Notes: generated from the sequence alone by a model not told the origin. A stretch of 64,000 nt of DNA from Anaerorhabdus sp036637135 (GCF_036637135.1 NZ_JAVWNC010000004.1:1-64000), one strand, 5' to 3'; numbered from the stretch's first letter, positions 45,870 through 55,871 are shown. Translations and numbers: made by a program.

Positions 45870-46627
45870 GTGAAGAAATTACTATTAGTACTAATCGCAT
45901 TGTTAGTGCTTGTAAGCTGTCAAAACACAACACAAAGTGAAACTAAAGATTCAGCACATCTACAACTCTCAACTCATGAGATTGTTGTAGAATATGGCGA
46001 TGAAGTTAACCTAAGAGATTATGTGATCTCTGGTGAATGGGATGAACTTCTTCTTCCAGACTTCAAAGCGGACTCACTTGGTGAATATGAACTCAATATT
46101 ATCGCAAAGAAAAATGGTGAAGAAATCTCTAAAACTCTGAGAATCAGGGTTATCGAAACGATTCTACAAAATGAAAACTCTTCCACAATCAATTCAGGAA
46201 TATCTGGTGACGAAGGAGAAAACACATCAGTGTCAACGCCACCTCAATCGGATGCTCCAAGCAGTNNNNNNNNNNNNNNNNNNNNNNNNNNNNNNNNNNN
46301 NNNNNNNNNNNNNNNNNNNNNNNNNNNNNNNNNNNNNNNNNNNNNNNNNNNNNNNNNNNNNNNNNCGAAGGAGAAAACACATCAGTGTCAACGCCACCTC
46401 AATCGGATGCTCCAAGCAGTAGACCTGGAGGTGAAGGAACAAATCCCTCAGTATCAACACCGCCTCAAACAGAGGCGCACAACAATAGTCCAATTGGCGA
46501 AGGAGAAAACACATCAGTGTCAACGCCACCTCAATCGGATGCTCCAAGCAGTGAAATTGCCGGAGAAAGTAATACTGACACGGTTGATAGAGAAGAAAAA
46601 CTTGAGTTTTATATGAACGCGTGGTAA
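45870..46627 (+). CDS. Repeat-bearing lipoprotein, interrupted by gap and stop
   Basis: A GTG start follows TAGGGGGT by about ten bases. The lipobox is LVSC with Cys17 lipidated. An extracytoplasmic domain (residues 30-95) is followed by Pro/Ser-rich repeats (GENTSVSTPPQSDAPSS). The 100-N gap splits the gene; the frame changes across it because the gap length is nominal, but repeat copies on both sides read in one frame, so I treat it as one gene. The frame ends at TAA (46625-46627) yet continues open for 237 codons beyond it, so the full protein probably ran to 47338. Confidence 0.6.
46211..46552 (+). repeat. 66-bp tandem repeat units in the lipoprotein gene
   Basis: Identical 55-base segments start at 46211, 46366 and 46498; a diverged unit starts at 46432. 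The spacing after the gap is exactly 66 bases (22 codons), with an 11-base variable part. Each unit encodes the Pro/Ser-rich GEGENTSVSTPPQSDAPSS pattern. Confidence 0.85.
46266..46365. other. Assembly gap (100 N)
   Basis: Exactly 100 N, the conventional unknown-length filler. Both edges are copies of the same repeat, so the assembly probably broke in a tandem array. With a 66-base period, the true missing length should be 11 bases plus a multiple of 66. Confidence 0.95.
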
Positions 46628-47338
46628 AACTACAAATGTGGTGTATACGAAAAGTTTGGATTTTGGGAAGACACCGGAAGGTGTTGGGACGTAGAAAGTA
46701 TCAACGCAACTAATATAAAAGTGTGTACAGATGGACATGTGGAAAGTAATGGGAAGTGTGAAAAAATGCTTAATTTTGCGGCTGATTACGAGACGGTTTG
46801 TATAAACGGGGGAGTTATGCGTAATGGAGACTGCTGGTACCCTCAACCAACCAAAACGCACGCCATTGGTGTTTGTCCAAGTGGATATAAATACTACCGT
46901 GCTGGTTTCGGGGGCGAAATCGGCTATTGTAAAGACTTTACGAATAATGTGAAAACTGAAGCAACTTTTACATGCGATGGAATAGTATCTGTTGATAATC
47001 CAAAGCTAGCAATAACATCTACACATGCGTATTGTGAAGGGAATTCTTGGTCGTTCTTAGATCCAAATAATCAACCTTTAAGTAAACTTGAGTATTCTTG
47101 TCCCGCAGGATATACAGTGGATGGTAGTAGATGCATAGGGATTCACACTCAAGAAATGGATACGGAATTTAGCTGTCCCTACGGATACAGTGTTATTCCC
47201 TACGGTAGTTTTGCGATGTGTGGTCCTATTGAAAATATTCGAAAGGACACTCTAACTATAGAATACTATTGTCCAAAAGACGGATTTAAAAATCTCATTT
47301 TACAGGGTAATAAATGTTATATTGAAAAATCGCACTAG
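46628..47338 (+). pseudogene. Cys-rich 3' part of the lipoprotein gene, after a nonsense codon
   Basis: Directly after the TAA at 46625-46627 the same frame stays open for 236 codons, beginning NYKCGVYEKFGFWEDTGRCW. It carries regularly spaced cysteines in small modules (VCPSGYKYYR, SCPAGYTVDGSRC, SCPYGYSV). No ribosome site precedes a plausible internal start; a GTG at 46721 would skip the first cysteines. The simplest reading is one long lipoprotein with a single premature stop or a sequencing error. 47339-47604 then holds only a doubtful 23-codon frame and AT-rich DNA. Confidence 0.6.
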
Positions 47339-47604
47339 TGCATAAAGATTACTAGATAAGATAAGCCATTTGTATACAAAATAAATTATATAGAATTAAT
47401 AGCTTAATTTACTTGGTAATTGAGGATTCTTTATTGTTGTGTATTTAAGGAAAAATGTAAATGGGAAGAGGAATGAGAATTTTAGAATCACCAGCAACTC
47501 CAGAGGAAGATTCTTACTTTATATGTAATTAACTAAATTCTATGAAAAGAATTTTAATCCACACTTTAATTTAGTGTAAGTCATCTCAGAAAGAGGTAAA
47601 GTTA

Positions 47605-48642
47605 ATGAATGGATTTGTCATCGTTATCCCATCACTTGAACCAGACTATAAACTTATTCAGCTATTACAATCAATTCGACAAACTCAAAGAACAATTCCG
47701 ATTTATATTATTAATGATGGTTCTAGTGCTGAATACGATGAAGTTTTTCAAGAGTGTCTTAATTATCAAGTCACTTTATTAAAACATGAGGTTAATCTTG
47801 GTAAAGGGGCAGCCCTTAAAACAGCCATGCGTCATATCCTAAATGAGCGGTCGGAAATTGAATTTATGGTAACCATTGATTCGGATGGTCAGCATACTGT
47901 TTCTGATATGCTAGCCTGTATTCAAGCTGCCAAACAAAACTCTCAAGCTCTTATTCTAGGAACACGTACTTTCTTGCGGGGTGTTCCCATGAAAAGTAAG
48001 TTTGGTAATGTCTTAACGCGCAATGTATTGAACCTAGCAACCGGTATTAATATAGAAGATAGCCAAACAGGGTTGCGCGTTATTCCACGTTACTTTATGC
48101 CAGCGTTACTACGAGTAAAAGGGGAACGTTTTGAATTTGAAACTCAGATGCTTTTAGCGACAAAAGTACATAAAATCCCGATTGTGATGCAAGCAATAGA
48201 AACGATTTATATCGAGGATAATAGTTCTTCCCATTTTCGAGTGTTTTCTGATTCGATTAAAATTTATAGCGTGTTTGTTAAATATTTTCTGTCGTCTGTT
48301 TTGTCTTTTCTATTAGATATACTAGCGTATTCTTTGCTTATTCGTTGGTTAGTTGGGGTAAATTTAGGAACTATTTCAATTGCCTCCTTTGCCGCACGTT
48401 CAATTTCTTCTAGCTTTAATTATTATATTAACAACAAGCATGTTTTCAGTAGTCAGTCCACATCGAGTTTGATGAAATATTTCTCTTTGGTAATTATCCA
48501 GATTGGCGCTTCGAGTGGGTTGGTTTATTTAATAACCCAGTTTCTAAGAGTATCAGATACGGTCTGGGTTAAAGTCTCTGTCGACAGTGCATTATTTTTA
48601 GCTTCTTTCTTTATTCAGAAATATTTTGTTTTCAAGGAGTAA
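47605..48642 (+). CDS. GT2 glycosyltransferase with GtrA domain
   Basis: 345 residues. The N-terminal GT-A fold of the dolichol-phosphate-mannose-synthase type has VIPSLEPDYKL, INDGSS and DSDGQH, which would bind a nucleotide sugar. The C-terminal third has four membrane helices of the GtrA type, ending FFIQKYFVFKE. This architecture loads a sugar onto polyprenyl phosphate and may flip it. AGAGGTAA precedes the ATG. First gene of a three-gene operon with a BcsA-like enzyme and a multi-span protein; codons such as CGG are more frequent than in the flanking chromosome. Confidence 0.85.
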   Translation: MNGFVIVIPSLEPDYKLIQLLQSIRQTQRTIPIYIINDGSSAEYDEVFQECLNYQVTLLKHEVNLGKGAALKTAMRHILNERSEIEFMVTIDSDGQHTVSDMLACIQAAKQNSQALILGTRTFLRGVPMKSKFGNVLTRNVLNLATGINIEDSQTGLRVIPRYFMPALLRVKGERFEFETQMLLATKVHKIPIVMQAIETIYIEDNSSSHFRVFSDSIKIYSVFVKYFLSSVLSFLLDILAYSLLIRWLVGVNLGTISIASFAARSISSSFNYYINNKHVFSSQSTSSLMKYFSLVIIQIGASSGLVYLITQFLRVSDTVWVKVSVDSALFLASFFIQKYFVFKE

Positions 48643-48646
48643 GCCT

Positions 48647-50875
48647 ATGAACAAGAAGTATCGGATTTTATTTATTTTAACCTTAATCACTTCGATTTTG
48701 TATATTGTTTGGCGGGCAGTGGCTACCTTGCCTTATAAAGAGTCTTGGTTTGCTATATTATTTGGCATCCTTTTATTAATATGTGAGGCCATATCAAGTC
48801 TTACCGCTGGAATCTTTATCTGGAGTAAATTTAAAGCCAAGGAAATTGCTAAGCCTATAATCTCGGACCAAGATTTTTTAGATATAGATGTTTTTATTGC
48901 GACACATAATGAAGATGTGGAGTTATTATATAAAACGGTGAATGCTTGTGTGAATATGAAGTATCCCGACAAGTCTAAGGTCCATATTTATTTAGCGGAT
49001 GATACAAATCGAAAGGAAGTGTTCCACTTAGCTCAACAATTTAACATTCATTATCTTGGAATGGAGGAGAATAAGGAAGCTAAGTCGGGGAACTTAAATC
49101 ATGCCATGTCTAAGACTCAGTCACCACTGATTGCGACTTTTGATGCCGATATGATACCCTATTCTAATTTTCTCTTAGAAACAGTCCCTTATTTTATCAA
49201 CCAAAAACAAGATGACAAGCCTTTAGGTTTCGTCCAAACGCCACAGAGTTTCTATAATCCTGACTTGTTTCAATTTAATTTTTATTCGGAAAACGACTTA
49301 CCTAATGAACAAGATTTCTTTTCTCGGGAAGTTAATGTCTTGAATAATGCTCATGATGCAGCGGTTTATACGGGGTCAAATACAGTCTTATCGCGCCAGG
49401 CTATCGAAGAGGCGGGCGGATTTCCAACGGATACAGTGACGGAAGACTTTGAATTGGGTGCCTTGATTAACAGCATGGGTTATCGGTCAATTTCCACTTT
49501 AGAACCGTTGGCTAGTGGGTTGACTCCTATGGATATTTCGACAATGTTTAAACAACGGATTCGGTGGGCCAGAGGAGTGGTTCGAAGTATCAGTAATCTA
49601 AAAATATTCACCAATAAAAATTTGACTTTGGGACAGAAGATGGTCTTTATTAATAGTTATTTATATTGGTGGTCCTTCCTTAGACGAATTATTTTCATCC
49701 TGGCTCCGATTCTTTTCACCGTCTTCGATACCCGGGTTGTAGATACTAATATTTGGCAGTTGTTGGTATTCTGGTTGCCGGGTTATTTCTTGCTTCAGCT
49801 GTCCATGCGTCTAGTTGCTAGTGATATTCGAACAGCCAGTTGGGGTGAAGTGCAAGAAACTATCCTTGCGCCCTATATGGTGATGCCTGTAATATTGGAA
49901 AGTCTTGGTTTGCGGGAACAGAAGTTTAAGGTAACCAGTAAGGCCAATCAGGATTCCTCCGCTCGAGCGCTGTTGATGCTACCACATCTTATCTTGTTGA
50001 TACTATGTATTGTTGGTTTTATTCGTTTTAATTTCAATAAATACGGGTCAGAAATTGCCTATGGGAGTGTAGTTTCATTTTGGCTTTTGGTTCATATTTT
50101 TAATCTTACTTTTGCTGTGCTCTTTTTTCTAGGGCGTCCAATTTATCGGAAGGAAGAGCGTTTTGCGCGTGATTTACCTATTCGAGTAAGGGCTGCAGGT
50201 TTAAGTCTGTGGCATGAAACAGTAATTCGTGATATTTCAGATATGGGTTTGTCTTTTCTATTAAAGCGTCCAGTTTATATCAATCCTGATCAGATTTTAG
50301 AGTTTCAATTAAAGCGTGACGACCATGATTTGCTTTTAAGAGGCAAAATTGTTCGAGTCATTGAACAGAAAGGGGCTTGGCTCTACGGGGTCCATTTAGA
50401 AGAAATGACTGAGGAAGATTATCGGATTTATCTGCAGATCATTTATGATGGTTTCAATCAGCTTTTACCGCGCTTTAGAGATCCTTGGTGGACACCAATT
50501 GATCGCTTGTCGAACACTTTGGTTCACCATTTTAAGCGGTCGCAAACAAAGGATTCTATCAAACTTCCAACACGACCGTTAATTAAGTTGAATGAGCGGG
50601 TTGACTTAGGGGACTACCATGTTATCCTACAAAGTTTTGATTACGAAAATATGACGATCTTTTCCAACGCAGGCAATCCAATGCCGGATCATTTGGTGCT
50701 TAACTTATCTAGCATCGATTTTGAGTTAGTTTTAGACAAGAAGCAGGGTGAGATCTATTATTATAAGTTGGAAAACTTAGAAGAGGTCCTAGCGGATGAA
50801 AACTTAGAGTCTTTAATAGATAGTTGGTTAGAAAAAGGGGAGGAAGGCAATGTTACTAATTTTGTTACGCTTTAG
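48647..50875 (+). CDS. BcsA-like processive GT2 synthase with PilZ domain
   Basis: 742 residues from the ATG at 48647 (AAGGAG before it). Membrane helices flank a GT2 core: D118-D in LADD, D166-A-D168 in FDADM, T265-E-D267, and Q303-R-I-R-W307, the set of processive beta-glycan synthases such as BcsA. A C-terminal PilZ domain carries R501-x-x-x-R505 and D529-x-S531-x-x-G534, the complete cyclic di-GMP signature. It should polymerise and export a polysaccharide under c-di-GMP control. The product is unknown, and no bcsB homologue is present. It overlaps the GT2-GtrA gene slightly. Confidence 0.85.
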   Translation: MNKKYRILFILTLITSILYIVWRAVATLPYKESWFAILFGILLLICEAISSLTAGIFIWSKFKAKEIAKPIISDQDFLDIDVFIATHNEDVELLYKTVNACVNMKYPDKSKVHIYLADDTNRKEVFHLAQQFNIHYLGMEENKEAKSGNLNHAMSKTQSPLIATFDADMIPYSNFLLETVPYFINQKQDDKPLGFVQTPQSFYNPDLFQFNFYSENDLPNEQDFFSREVNVLNNAHDAAVYTGSNTVLSRQAIEEAGGFPTDTVTEDFELGALINSMGYRSISTLEPLASGLTPMDISTMFKQRIRWARGVVRSISNLKIFTNKNLTLGQKMVFINSYLYWWSFLRRIIFILAPILFTVFDTRVVDTNIWQLLVFWLPGYFLLQLSMRLVASDIRTASWGEVQETILAPYMVMPVILESLGLREQKFKVTSKANQDSSARALLMLPHLILLILCIVGFIRFNFNKYGSEIAYGSVVSFWLLVHIFNLTFAVLFFLGRPIYRKEERFARDLPIRVRAAGLSLWHETVIRDISDMGLSFLLKRPVYINPDQILEFQLKRDDHDLLLRGKIVRVIEQKGAWLYGVHLEEMTEEDYRIYLQIIYDGFNQLLPRFRDPWWTPIDRLSNTLVHHFKRSQTKDSIKLPTRPLIKLNERVDLGDYHVILQSFDYENMTIFSNAGNPMPDHLVLNLSSIDFELVLDKKQGEIYYYKLENLEEVLADENLESLIDSWLEKGEEGNVTNFVTL

Positions 50876-52685
50876 TTTATTTCTGCTTTCCCTTTATGGG
50901 GGAAGATGCTTTTTTCTTAATCAATTAAAAATTCACAAAGCTTTTGCCCTCTTGGCTTTTAATTGTAGCCTCATCTTAAGTTTGTATATAGCGGCTTTTG
51001 TTGGTTATTTAGAGCCGGTGGCAGATATCATTTTCGTCTTGTCAACCCTTTATGGTTTCTACCATTTAATTCTACTTTTGCGTCATAGGAAATTTAATAT
51101 CAATGACTATTTTTGGCCGTCCTTGTGGATGCTCTTTTATATCTTTATTCTAGGGACCAATTTGTGGCAGACTAATTTAGAACACTACGATAATTTCTCT
51201 CATTGGGCAATAATTGTAAAATATTTGTTTACTCAAGGGCATTTACCGACAATCCAAGATTCTATTATTTCTTATACTTCCTATCCTATGGGGAGTTCAC
51301 TTTTTGTTTATTATGCAGTAAGGGTTGCTGGTTTCTATGATAATGTTATGTTATTAGGGCAATTCAGCTTGATTGTTTCTGGCCTTTATGGCATGTTTGC
51401 CATGATTCGTGACCGGTCCCGGATTATGCTGGTCAATCTGATGATGGCAGCTATAGCTCTTATGAATTACTTCAATATATCGATTCGCATGAATAATCTC
51501 TTGGTAGATTTTATTTTGCCTGTTCTTGCATTGGCTGGGATTGCGATTGTTTACAGCCAACGACATGATTTACGCCGGATGTCCTTTTTAGTTTTCTTAA
51601 CTACGTCCGTTCTGTGCCTGGTTAAAACGAGTGGCTTGATGTTTGCGGTCTTAGTCTGGATTTATTATCTTATTACGCTTACCCAGGTCCACTCACTTGT
51701 CAAAAACAAGGCCAAACTTATCTTGCTGGCTTTAGGAACCTTATTTTTATCTCTATCTCCAATTCTTATATGGAACAACTATGTTAAGGCTACTTTCCCA
51801 GTAACAAAGCATGAAGTCAGTTTAATTTCTTACCAATCCATTTTCAATGCCAAAGATTCTTCTGTTATCATAGGCATTTTAAAGAAAATGTGGGCATACT
51901 TTTTTAACTTAGCTAATATTTCGAGCCAGGGTTTGTTGGTTTTTAACTTGGTTTTACTTGTCGCTTATTTAATTATTCGATTTAAAATCAAGCGACCAAA
52001 TTCTCTATGGAAGTTATTAATTCTGGGGAACGCTACATATATTATCTATTATTTTGGGATTTTAATAATGTTTCTATTCTCTATGCCGACTGAGGAGGCT
52101 ATTCAGCTAGCTGGTATTGAACGCTATACTTCCAGTATGATTATCTTTATTTTTGGGTTAGCTTTTTATGGCTTGGTCAGGGAAATAGATTATTCTTTTA
52201 AAGAACAAAATCTAGCTAAGCGTAATTATCGGAGTTTCAGCTCCATTTACAGCAAACAAATTTATCAAATGTCGGCGATTATGTTAGCTTTCTTTGTGGT
52301 TTTAATGCTGTTATCTGAAACTAATGGAATGAAATACCATAATCAAAATTTTCATAACTCGATTTCAGCTCAATTTATGGAGGCATCAGGTCATGAATTC
52401 CAGCTCAATGATGACCGAGTCCTTGTAGTATCAACAGATATTGATCGCGTAAACAGTTATTATACTGGTTTTGTAGGGAGTTATTATCTCTATTCAGCCA
52501 ATTTGATAGCGCGAGAAGCCTTCCTCATGGATCTGGATGAATTTGCAGAATATGTTTTCAGCTTTGATAAGCTTGTAATTCTAGAAGACCATATAACATT
52601 CAATACCATGATGGAACAGTTGGTTGGCCACAGCTATCCTGTTGGAACTTATGATGTGAGTATTATTAAAGCAAAAGTCCAGTAA
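50850..52685 (+). CDS. Multi-span membrane protein, GT-C/ligase-like
   Basis: 611 residues with about 13 predicted membrane segments and a long outer loop near the N-terminus (DNFSHWAIIVKYLFTQGHLP, SYTSYPMGSS) plus a soluble C-terminal domain. The pattern resembles GT-C glycosyltransferases or O-antigen ligase-like proteins; no exact family is certain. The ATG lies 26 bases inside the end of the BcsA-like gene with GGGAGGAAGG ahead, so it is coupled. It may use the lipid-linked sugar made by the GT2-GtrA enzyme to decorate the glycan. Confidence 0.65.
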   Translation: MLLILLRFSLFLLSLYGGRCFFLNQLKIHKAFALLAFNCSLILSLYIAAFVGYLEPVADIIFVLSTLYGFYHLILLLRHRKFNINDYFWPSLWMLFYIFILGTNLWQTNLEHYDNFSHWAIIVKYLFTQGHLPTIQDSIISYTSYPMGSSLFVYYAVRVAGFYDNVMLLGQFSLIVSGLYGMFAMIRDRSRIMLVNLMMAAIALMNYFNISIRMNNLLVDFILPVLALAGIAIVYSQRHDLRRMSFLVFLTTSVLCLVKTSGLMFAVLVWIYYLITLTQVHSLVKNKAKLILLALGTLFLSLSPILIWNNYVKATFPVTKHEVSLISYQSIFNAKDSSVIIGILKKMWAYFFNLANISSQGLLVFNLVLLVAYLIIRFKIKRPNSLWKLLILGNATYIIYYFGILIMFLFSMPTEEAIQLAGIERYTSSMIIFIFGLAFYGLVREIDYSFKEQNLAKRNYRSFSSIYSKQIYQMSAIMLAFFVVLMLLSETNGMKYHNQNFHNSISAQFMEASGHEFQLNDDRVLVVSTDIDRVNSYYTGFVGSYYLYSANLIAREAFLMDLDEFAEYVFSFDKLVILEDHITFNTMMEQLVGHSYPVGTYDVSIIKAKVQ

Positions 52686-52721
52686 GAATCAAAAAACAGA
52701 AAAGAAAGTTATTACTATGGC

Positions 52722-52760
52722 AAAGTCTCGCACGAAAGTTTGTTTGTGTGAGACTTTTCT
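52722..52760 (+). terminator. Terminator of the glycan operon
   Basis: AAAGTCTCGCAC (52722-52733) pairs with GTGTGAGACTTT (52746-52757), followed by TCTTTG. Confidence 0.75.
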
Positions 52761-53460
52761 TTGTAACCCCTTAAACTTTTTCACATGCCTTTCTTGGTGC
52801 AAAACTTCCCCCTTAAATAACAAAAGAACTAGATGAATACTTCTTCGTAATAAATCTCGCTTCTATTCTCATCTAAACGAAGTGTCCCCATAATTCACTC
52901 CTTATTTCATACACTTCTAGCCCCTCACTAAGGTAAAATCCATTCCTTTTAGTATTTGATCTTAGCGTAATCAATCATTAGAATTCTTCTCAAATCCTAC
53001 TGTGATGGTGTTGCTGGATTGGAAATGGCTACAACAATTGATATAATTAAATGGATTATGAAGGAGCAATGATGTAAGGAAAAAATAGTCAATTCAATAG
53101 TTTTGTTCTTTTGTGCTTTAATAACTGGATACATAAACATATTTAAAGAGATGCCTTATGGGATTATACTCTGAAAGATATGGTATAAGGGCGCCTCAAG
53201 AAAAGACATATTCTATTGAAAAAATATGGGATGCATTTGAGGCTTAAAAACTCACTATACAATATTAGATAAGAAACATTTATCAGGAAAAATAATTATC
53301 TTATACGTCACCATGAAACTAATAAGATGGATATAACCGATATTCGTTACTATGATTATCTTTTTTAATCGGTGCTTATCACTAGTTGCTTTATCGCTAC
53401 AATATTTGATATAAGGAAAACAAAGATAACGTGGAATGGCATTTATATAAGCCTTTAATA

Positions 53461-53511
53461 ATGGATATGTTTCCTGAGACAGTCGTATTGGTGTCAAAGA
53501 TGAAAAATTAA
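53461..53511 (+). pseudogene. rlmD/rumA-like 3' tail, copy A
   Basis: Reads MDMFPETVVLVSKMKN then stop. Compared with the end of the intact rlmD (VDMFPQTHHVETVVLMSRVDK positions 34796-34857) it shares DMFP and ETVVL-S and lacks five residues between. It has no upstream methyltransferase domain and is a footprint, not a gene. Confidence 0.6.
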
Positions 53512-53730
53512 AGGACTAAAGATATCATTGTTCTTAGTACACATGGGTGTGAAATCTAATGTGGGAAAAAGATGATTTTTACGTGTCGAGGAGATAAGTC
53601 CTCAAGAGTGTTTTTTGATAGTCAATTGGTCAGGGTAGATGTCATAGCTCCGCGAGTGCTCGGATGAAATGTTTGAGGCAGTTTTCTTGCGGGCTGATTT
53701 CAGGAAAAACATAAAATAGGTGGTGGATAT

Positions 53731-54132
53731 ATGGAGATTAAGGAATACAGCAAGGACGATGAAACCTTGCTTTTTGATTTGCTCATCGATGAGGGAGATG
53801 AGTGGAGTGATTACTATGGGGAAGCCGGTCGGGATAAATACATGAGAGCTCTTGAATCAAGCATCACTTATATAGCTAGCGAGGATACGTTTGTGTGCGG
53901 TTTTGTACGCTGTCGGGAAGATGATGGTTTTGGTGTTTATGTATATGATTTACTTGTAAGAAAAACATATCGTGGAAGGCAAATTGGAAAAAGCTTAATG
54001 GAACGGGTATGCCAAGATTTTCCTGGTCAACCCGTCTATGTTATGAGTGATGTCGATCCGTATTACGAAAAACTTGGATACCGCAGAGAGGGTTCAATAT
54101 TTGAGGTAAAAATGAAGACAGATCAAGCATAG
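53731..54132 (+). CDS. GNAT acetyltransferase
   Basis: A 133-residue single-domain acetyltransferase. The acetyl-CoA motif is VRKTYRGRQIGKSLMERV and the C-terminal strand YEKLGYRREG is typical. The substrate is unknown. AGGTGGTGG lies before the ATG. It is an isolated cargo gene among decayed sequence. Confidence 0.85.
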   Translation: MEIKEYSKDDETLLFDLLIDEGDEWSDYYGEAGRDKYMRALESSITYIASEDTFVCGFVRCREDDGFGVYVYDLLVRKTYRGRQIGKSLMERVCQDFPGQPVYVMSDVDPYYEKLGYRREGSIFEVKMKTDQA

Positions 54133-54191
54133 AGCTTTAATACTGTCATAGTAAGTTAAAGTATTATGAGGAGGGATTGCTCCCATTCAAA

Positions 54192-54404
54192 ATGAAAGTA
54201 AATGAGGGGATAGATTGCTTCACAACTCATTTAGATCAAATTGGTCACGTAGAAACGGTGGTGTTGCTGTCACGAAAAGATAAACACGGTTACAAAATCG
54301 CATCTGGCAGACCCTATGAATTCATGATGATTTATGTATTTCAGCTGGAGGATGAATTGAACATTGCGTACGAGGTTAATACTATGGGAACTCGAAGCCT
54401 TTGA
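54192..54404 (+). pseudogene. rlmD/rumA-like 3' tail, copy B, fused to unknown sequence
   Basis: The frame (open from an upstream TTG at 54177) encodes about 70 residues. GHVETVVLLSRKDK (codons at 54246-54284) closely matches the rlmD C-terminus HVETVVLMSRVDK, and the DNA agrees at most third positions. The frame then runs on into HGYKIASGRPYEF and stops, with no family recognised. There is no well-placed ribosome site. I read it as another attachment-site remnant. Confidence 0.55.
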
Positions 54405-54420
54405 AAGTGGGAGGTAAATA

Positions 54421-55356
54421 ATGAAGTGGAATGAGTTATTTAAAATAGACCAGATGCCTTCGATTGCGGATATTAGAAATTATATTGGGGAAACAAAGCC
54501 TATTTGGGATGAACTGGTTTTATATCTTGAAAAAACCTATAAGCCTAAACGACAGTTGGACTACAGCAAAGACTCTTTACAACCGGGATGGAATGTGAAA
54601 TACAGAAAAAGCAGGAAGGCCCTTTGCACCTTCTATCCAATGGAGGGCTATTTTATAGCCCTTATTGTTGTTGGACCAAAAGAGGAGGAGAAAGTAAGGC
54701 ATGATATGGAAGCTGCTCTGTTTTCAGAATCTGTAAAAAAACTCTATGAAAAATCCGCCTATTCGACCATGGGGAGATGGCTGATGATCGAGGTTAAAGA
54801 TAAATCGGTTCTGAATGATATTAAGCCCTTAATAGGCATCAGGATTATGCCTAAAGAGTTGGAGGCAAATATGAAGACTCTAAATGAGCTAATTAAGGGG
54901 TATACACATCATTTGCAACAGGGAGAAATACAAATTGCATACAAAGGAATTTTTGAGTTTTTAAGCAGATTAAGAACCGAGTTTATTAGAAAATACACTC
55001 ATTACGATGTGAGCAGTGTATATCAAGGCTACATGGATATGTCTTATTTTTCATTGAGCACAAAATCGCTAAAGGATAAAGGTTTAAAAATAGCCATTGT
55101 TTATGTACACAAAAAAGGAAATTTTGAAGCATGGCTTTCAGCTCGGAACAGAGATGTTAGAAAAAGTTACATGGGTAGTCTTAACAGTAATATTTATGGT
55201 GAGGACCTAAATTTTTTCCACGATAATAATAATTCAGATGCTATCATTGAATGCATCTTGACGAACACACCAAATTTTGACGATCAAACTTCATTGATTG
55301 AAATTATCGATCAAGGTGTGGAAAAATTCGTAAAGAAAATAAATGATTCCTTGTAA
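54421..55356 (+). CDS. DUF3788/DUF7000 protein
   Basis: A 311-residue protein of two parts. Residues 1-145 resemble DUF3788 (PGWNVKYRKSRKALCTFYP, a central strand pattern ending in GRWLMIEV). Residues about 155-310 resemble DUF7000 (YKGIFEFLSRLRTEF, YQGYMDMSYFSLS, KIAIVYVHKKGNFEAWLSAR). Both are of unknown function. GGGAGGT precedes the ATG. A second DUF3788 protein lies 1.3 kb downstream, so this may be a duplicated cargo family. Confidence 0.7.
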   Translation: MKWNELFKIDQMPSIADIRNYIGETKPIWDELVLYLEKTYKPKRQLDYSKDSLQPGWNVKYRKSRKALCTFYPMEGYFIALIVVGPKEEEKVRHDMEAALFSESVKKLYEKSAYSTMGRWLMIEVKDKSVLNDIKPLIGIRIMPKELEANMKTLNELIKGYTHHLQQGEIQIAYKGIFEFLSRLRTEFIRKYTHYDVSSVYQGYMDMSYFSLSTKSLKDKGLKIAIVYVHKKGNFEAWLSARNRDVRKSYMGSLNSNIYGEDLNFFHDNNNSDAIIECILTNTPNFDDQTSLIEIIDQGVEKFVKKINDSL

Positions 55357-55871
55357 AAAAACTCTAAATCTAGCTGTATGCGTACTTTCACAGTATTATG
55401 AGGAAGCATAGCGGCGATTCTAAAAGAAAGTTCAAGTCTCGAAAAGTTCTAAGAACCTCGAAAGGGTTGAGGTAATTCGGCATACCTCAAAATAACAAAT
55501 AAATGGTCGAGGTGTTGCCACTAACGTAAGATATAAAAATTTTTTTCTGGGCATCATTTAAAAAGACTCAGGCATGTAGTGACAGTGGGATAGATGTCAC
55601 ATAGAAAACCATGCTATCATTGGATGTTTAGACTACATCTAAATCGGCTACTCTCTGCACGTGGAGTGTGTTGTCAGCCTGATTCGAAAATAAGTATTCA
55701 ACTGGAGATAAGTATATTTGATATCAAAGTAAATAATGAACGTGCAGTGCAGTTCCGAAAATGGGCAGGACAGGCTGTTTATGTCTGACTATGAGAGATA
55801 TTTACTTGAGTTGGAAGAGAAAGTTAGAGAAGAGTAAACGGGAAATTTGAATTTTACAGGGAGGTTAGATT
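55357..55871. other. 515-base gap with decayed sequence
   Basis: I see no intact gene. One short in-frame scrap (55702-55788) reads VNNERAVQFRKWAGQ, which resembles the RhuM/Bro-N-type conserved segment RAVQFRKWANQ. It is followed in another frame by an open stretch to about 55837 (DYERYLLELEEKVREE). A decayed RhuM-like gene is plausible. An AGTATTATGAGGA motif near 55399 repeats one near 54163. Confidence 0.45.

Larger units (their letters stand above)
52686..53730. other. Decayed intergenic zone, about 1 kb without an intact gene
   Basis: I see no intact gene. It holds the operon terminator, a 20-codon reverse frame at 52829-52891 with AAGGAGTG before its ATG (MGTLRLDENRSEIYYEEVFI, doubtful), short protein-like scraps on the plus strand (GLYSERYGIRAPQEKTYSI near 53165-53245), and an rlmD-like 3' tail at 53461-53511. 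The mixture of frames and tails looks like the remains of several insertions. Confidence 0.55.

Noticed and set aside
46171..46422. Overlapping open frames across the N gap
   Set aside because: They are produced by translating N and by the nominal gap length; only the repeat-consistent frame is real.
47471..47532. A 23-codon frame before the glycan operon
   Set aside because: Only a weak ribosome site and no recognisable family; not enough to call a gene.
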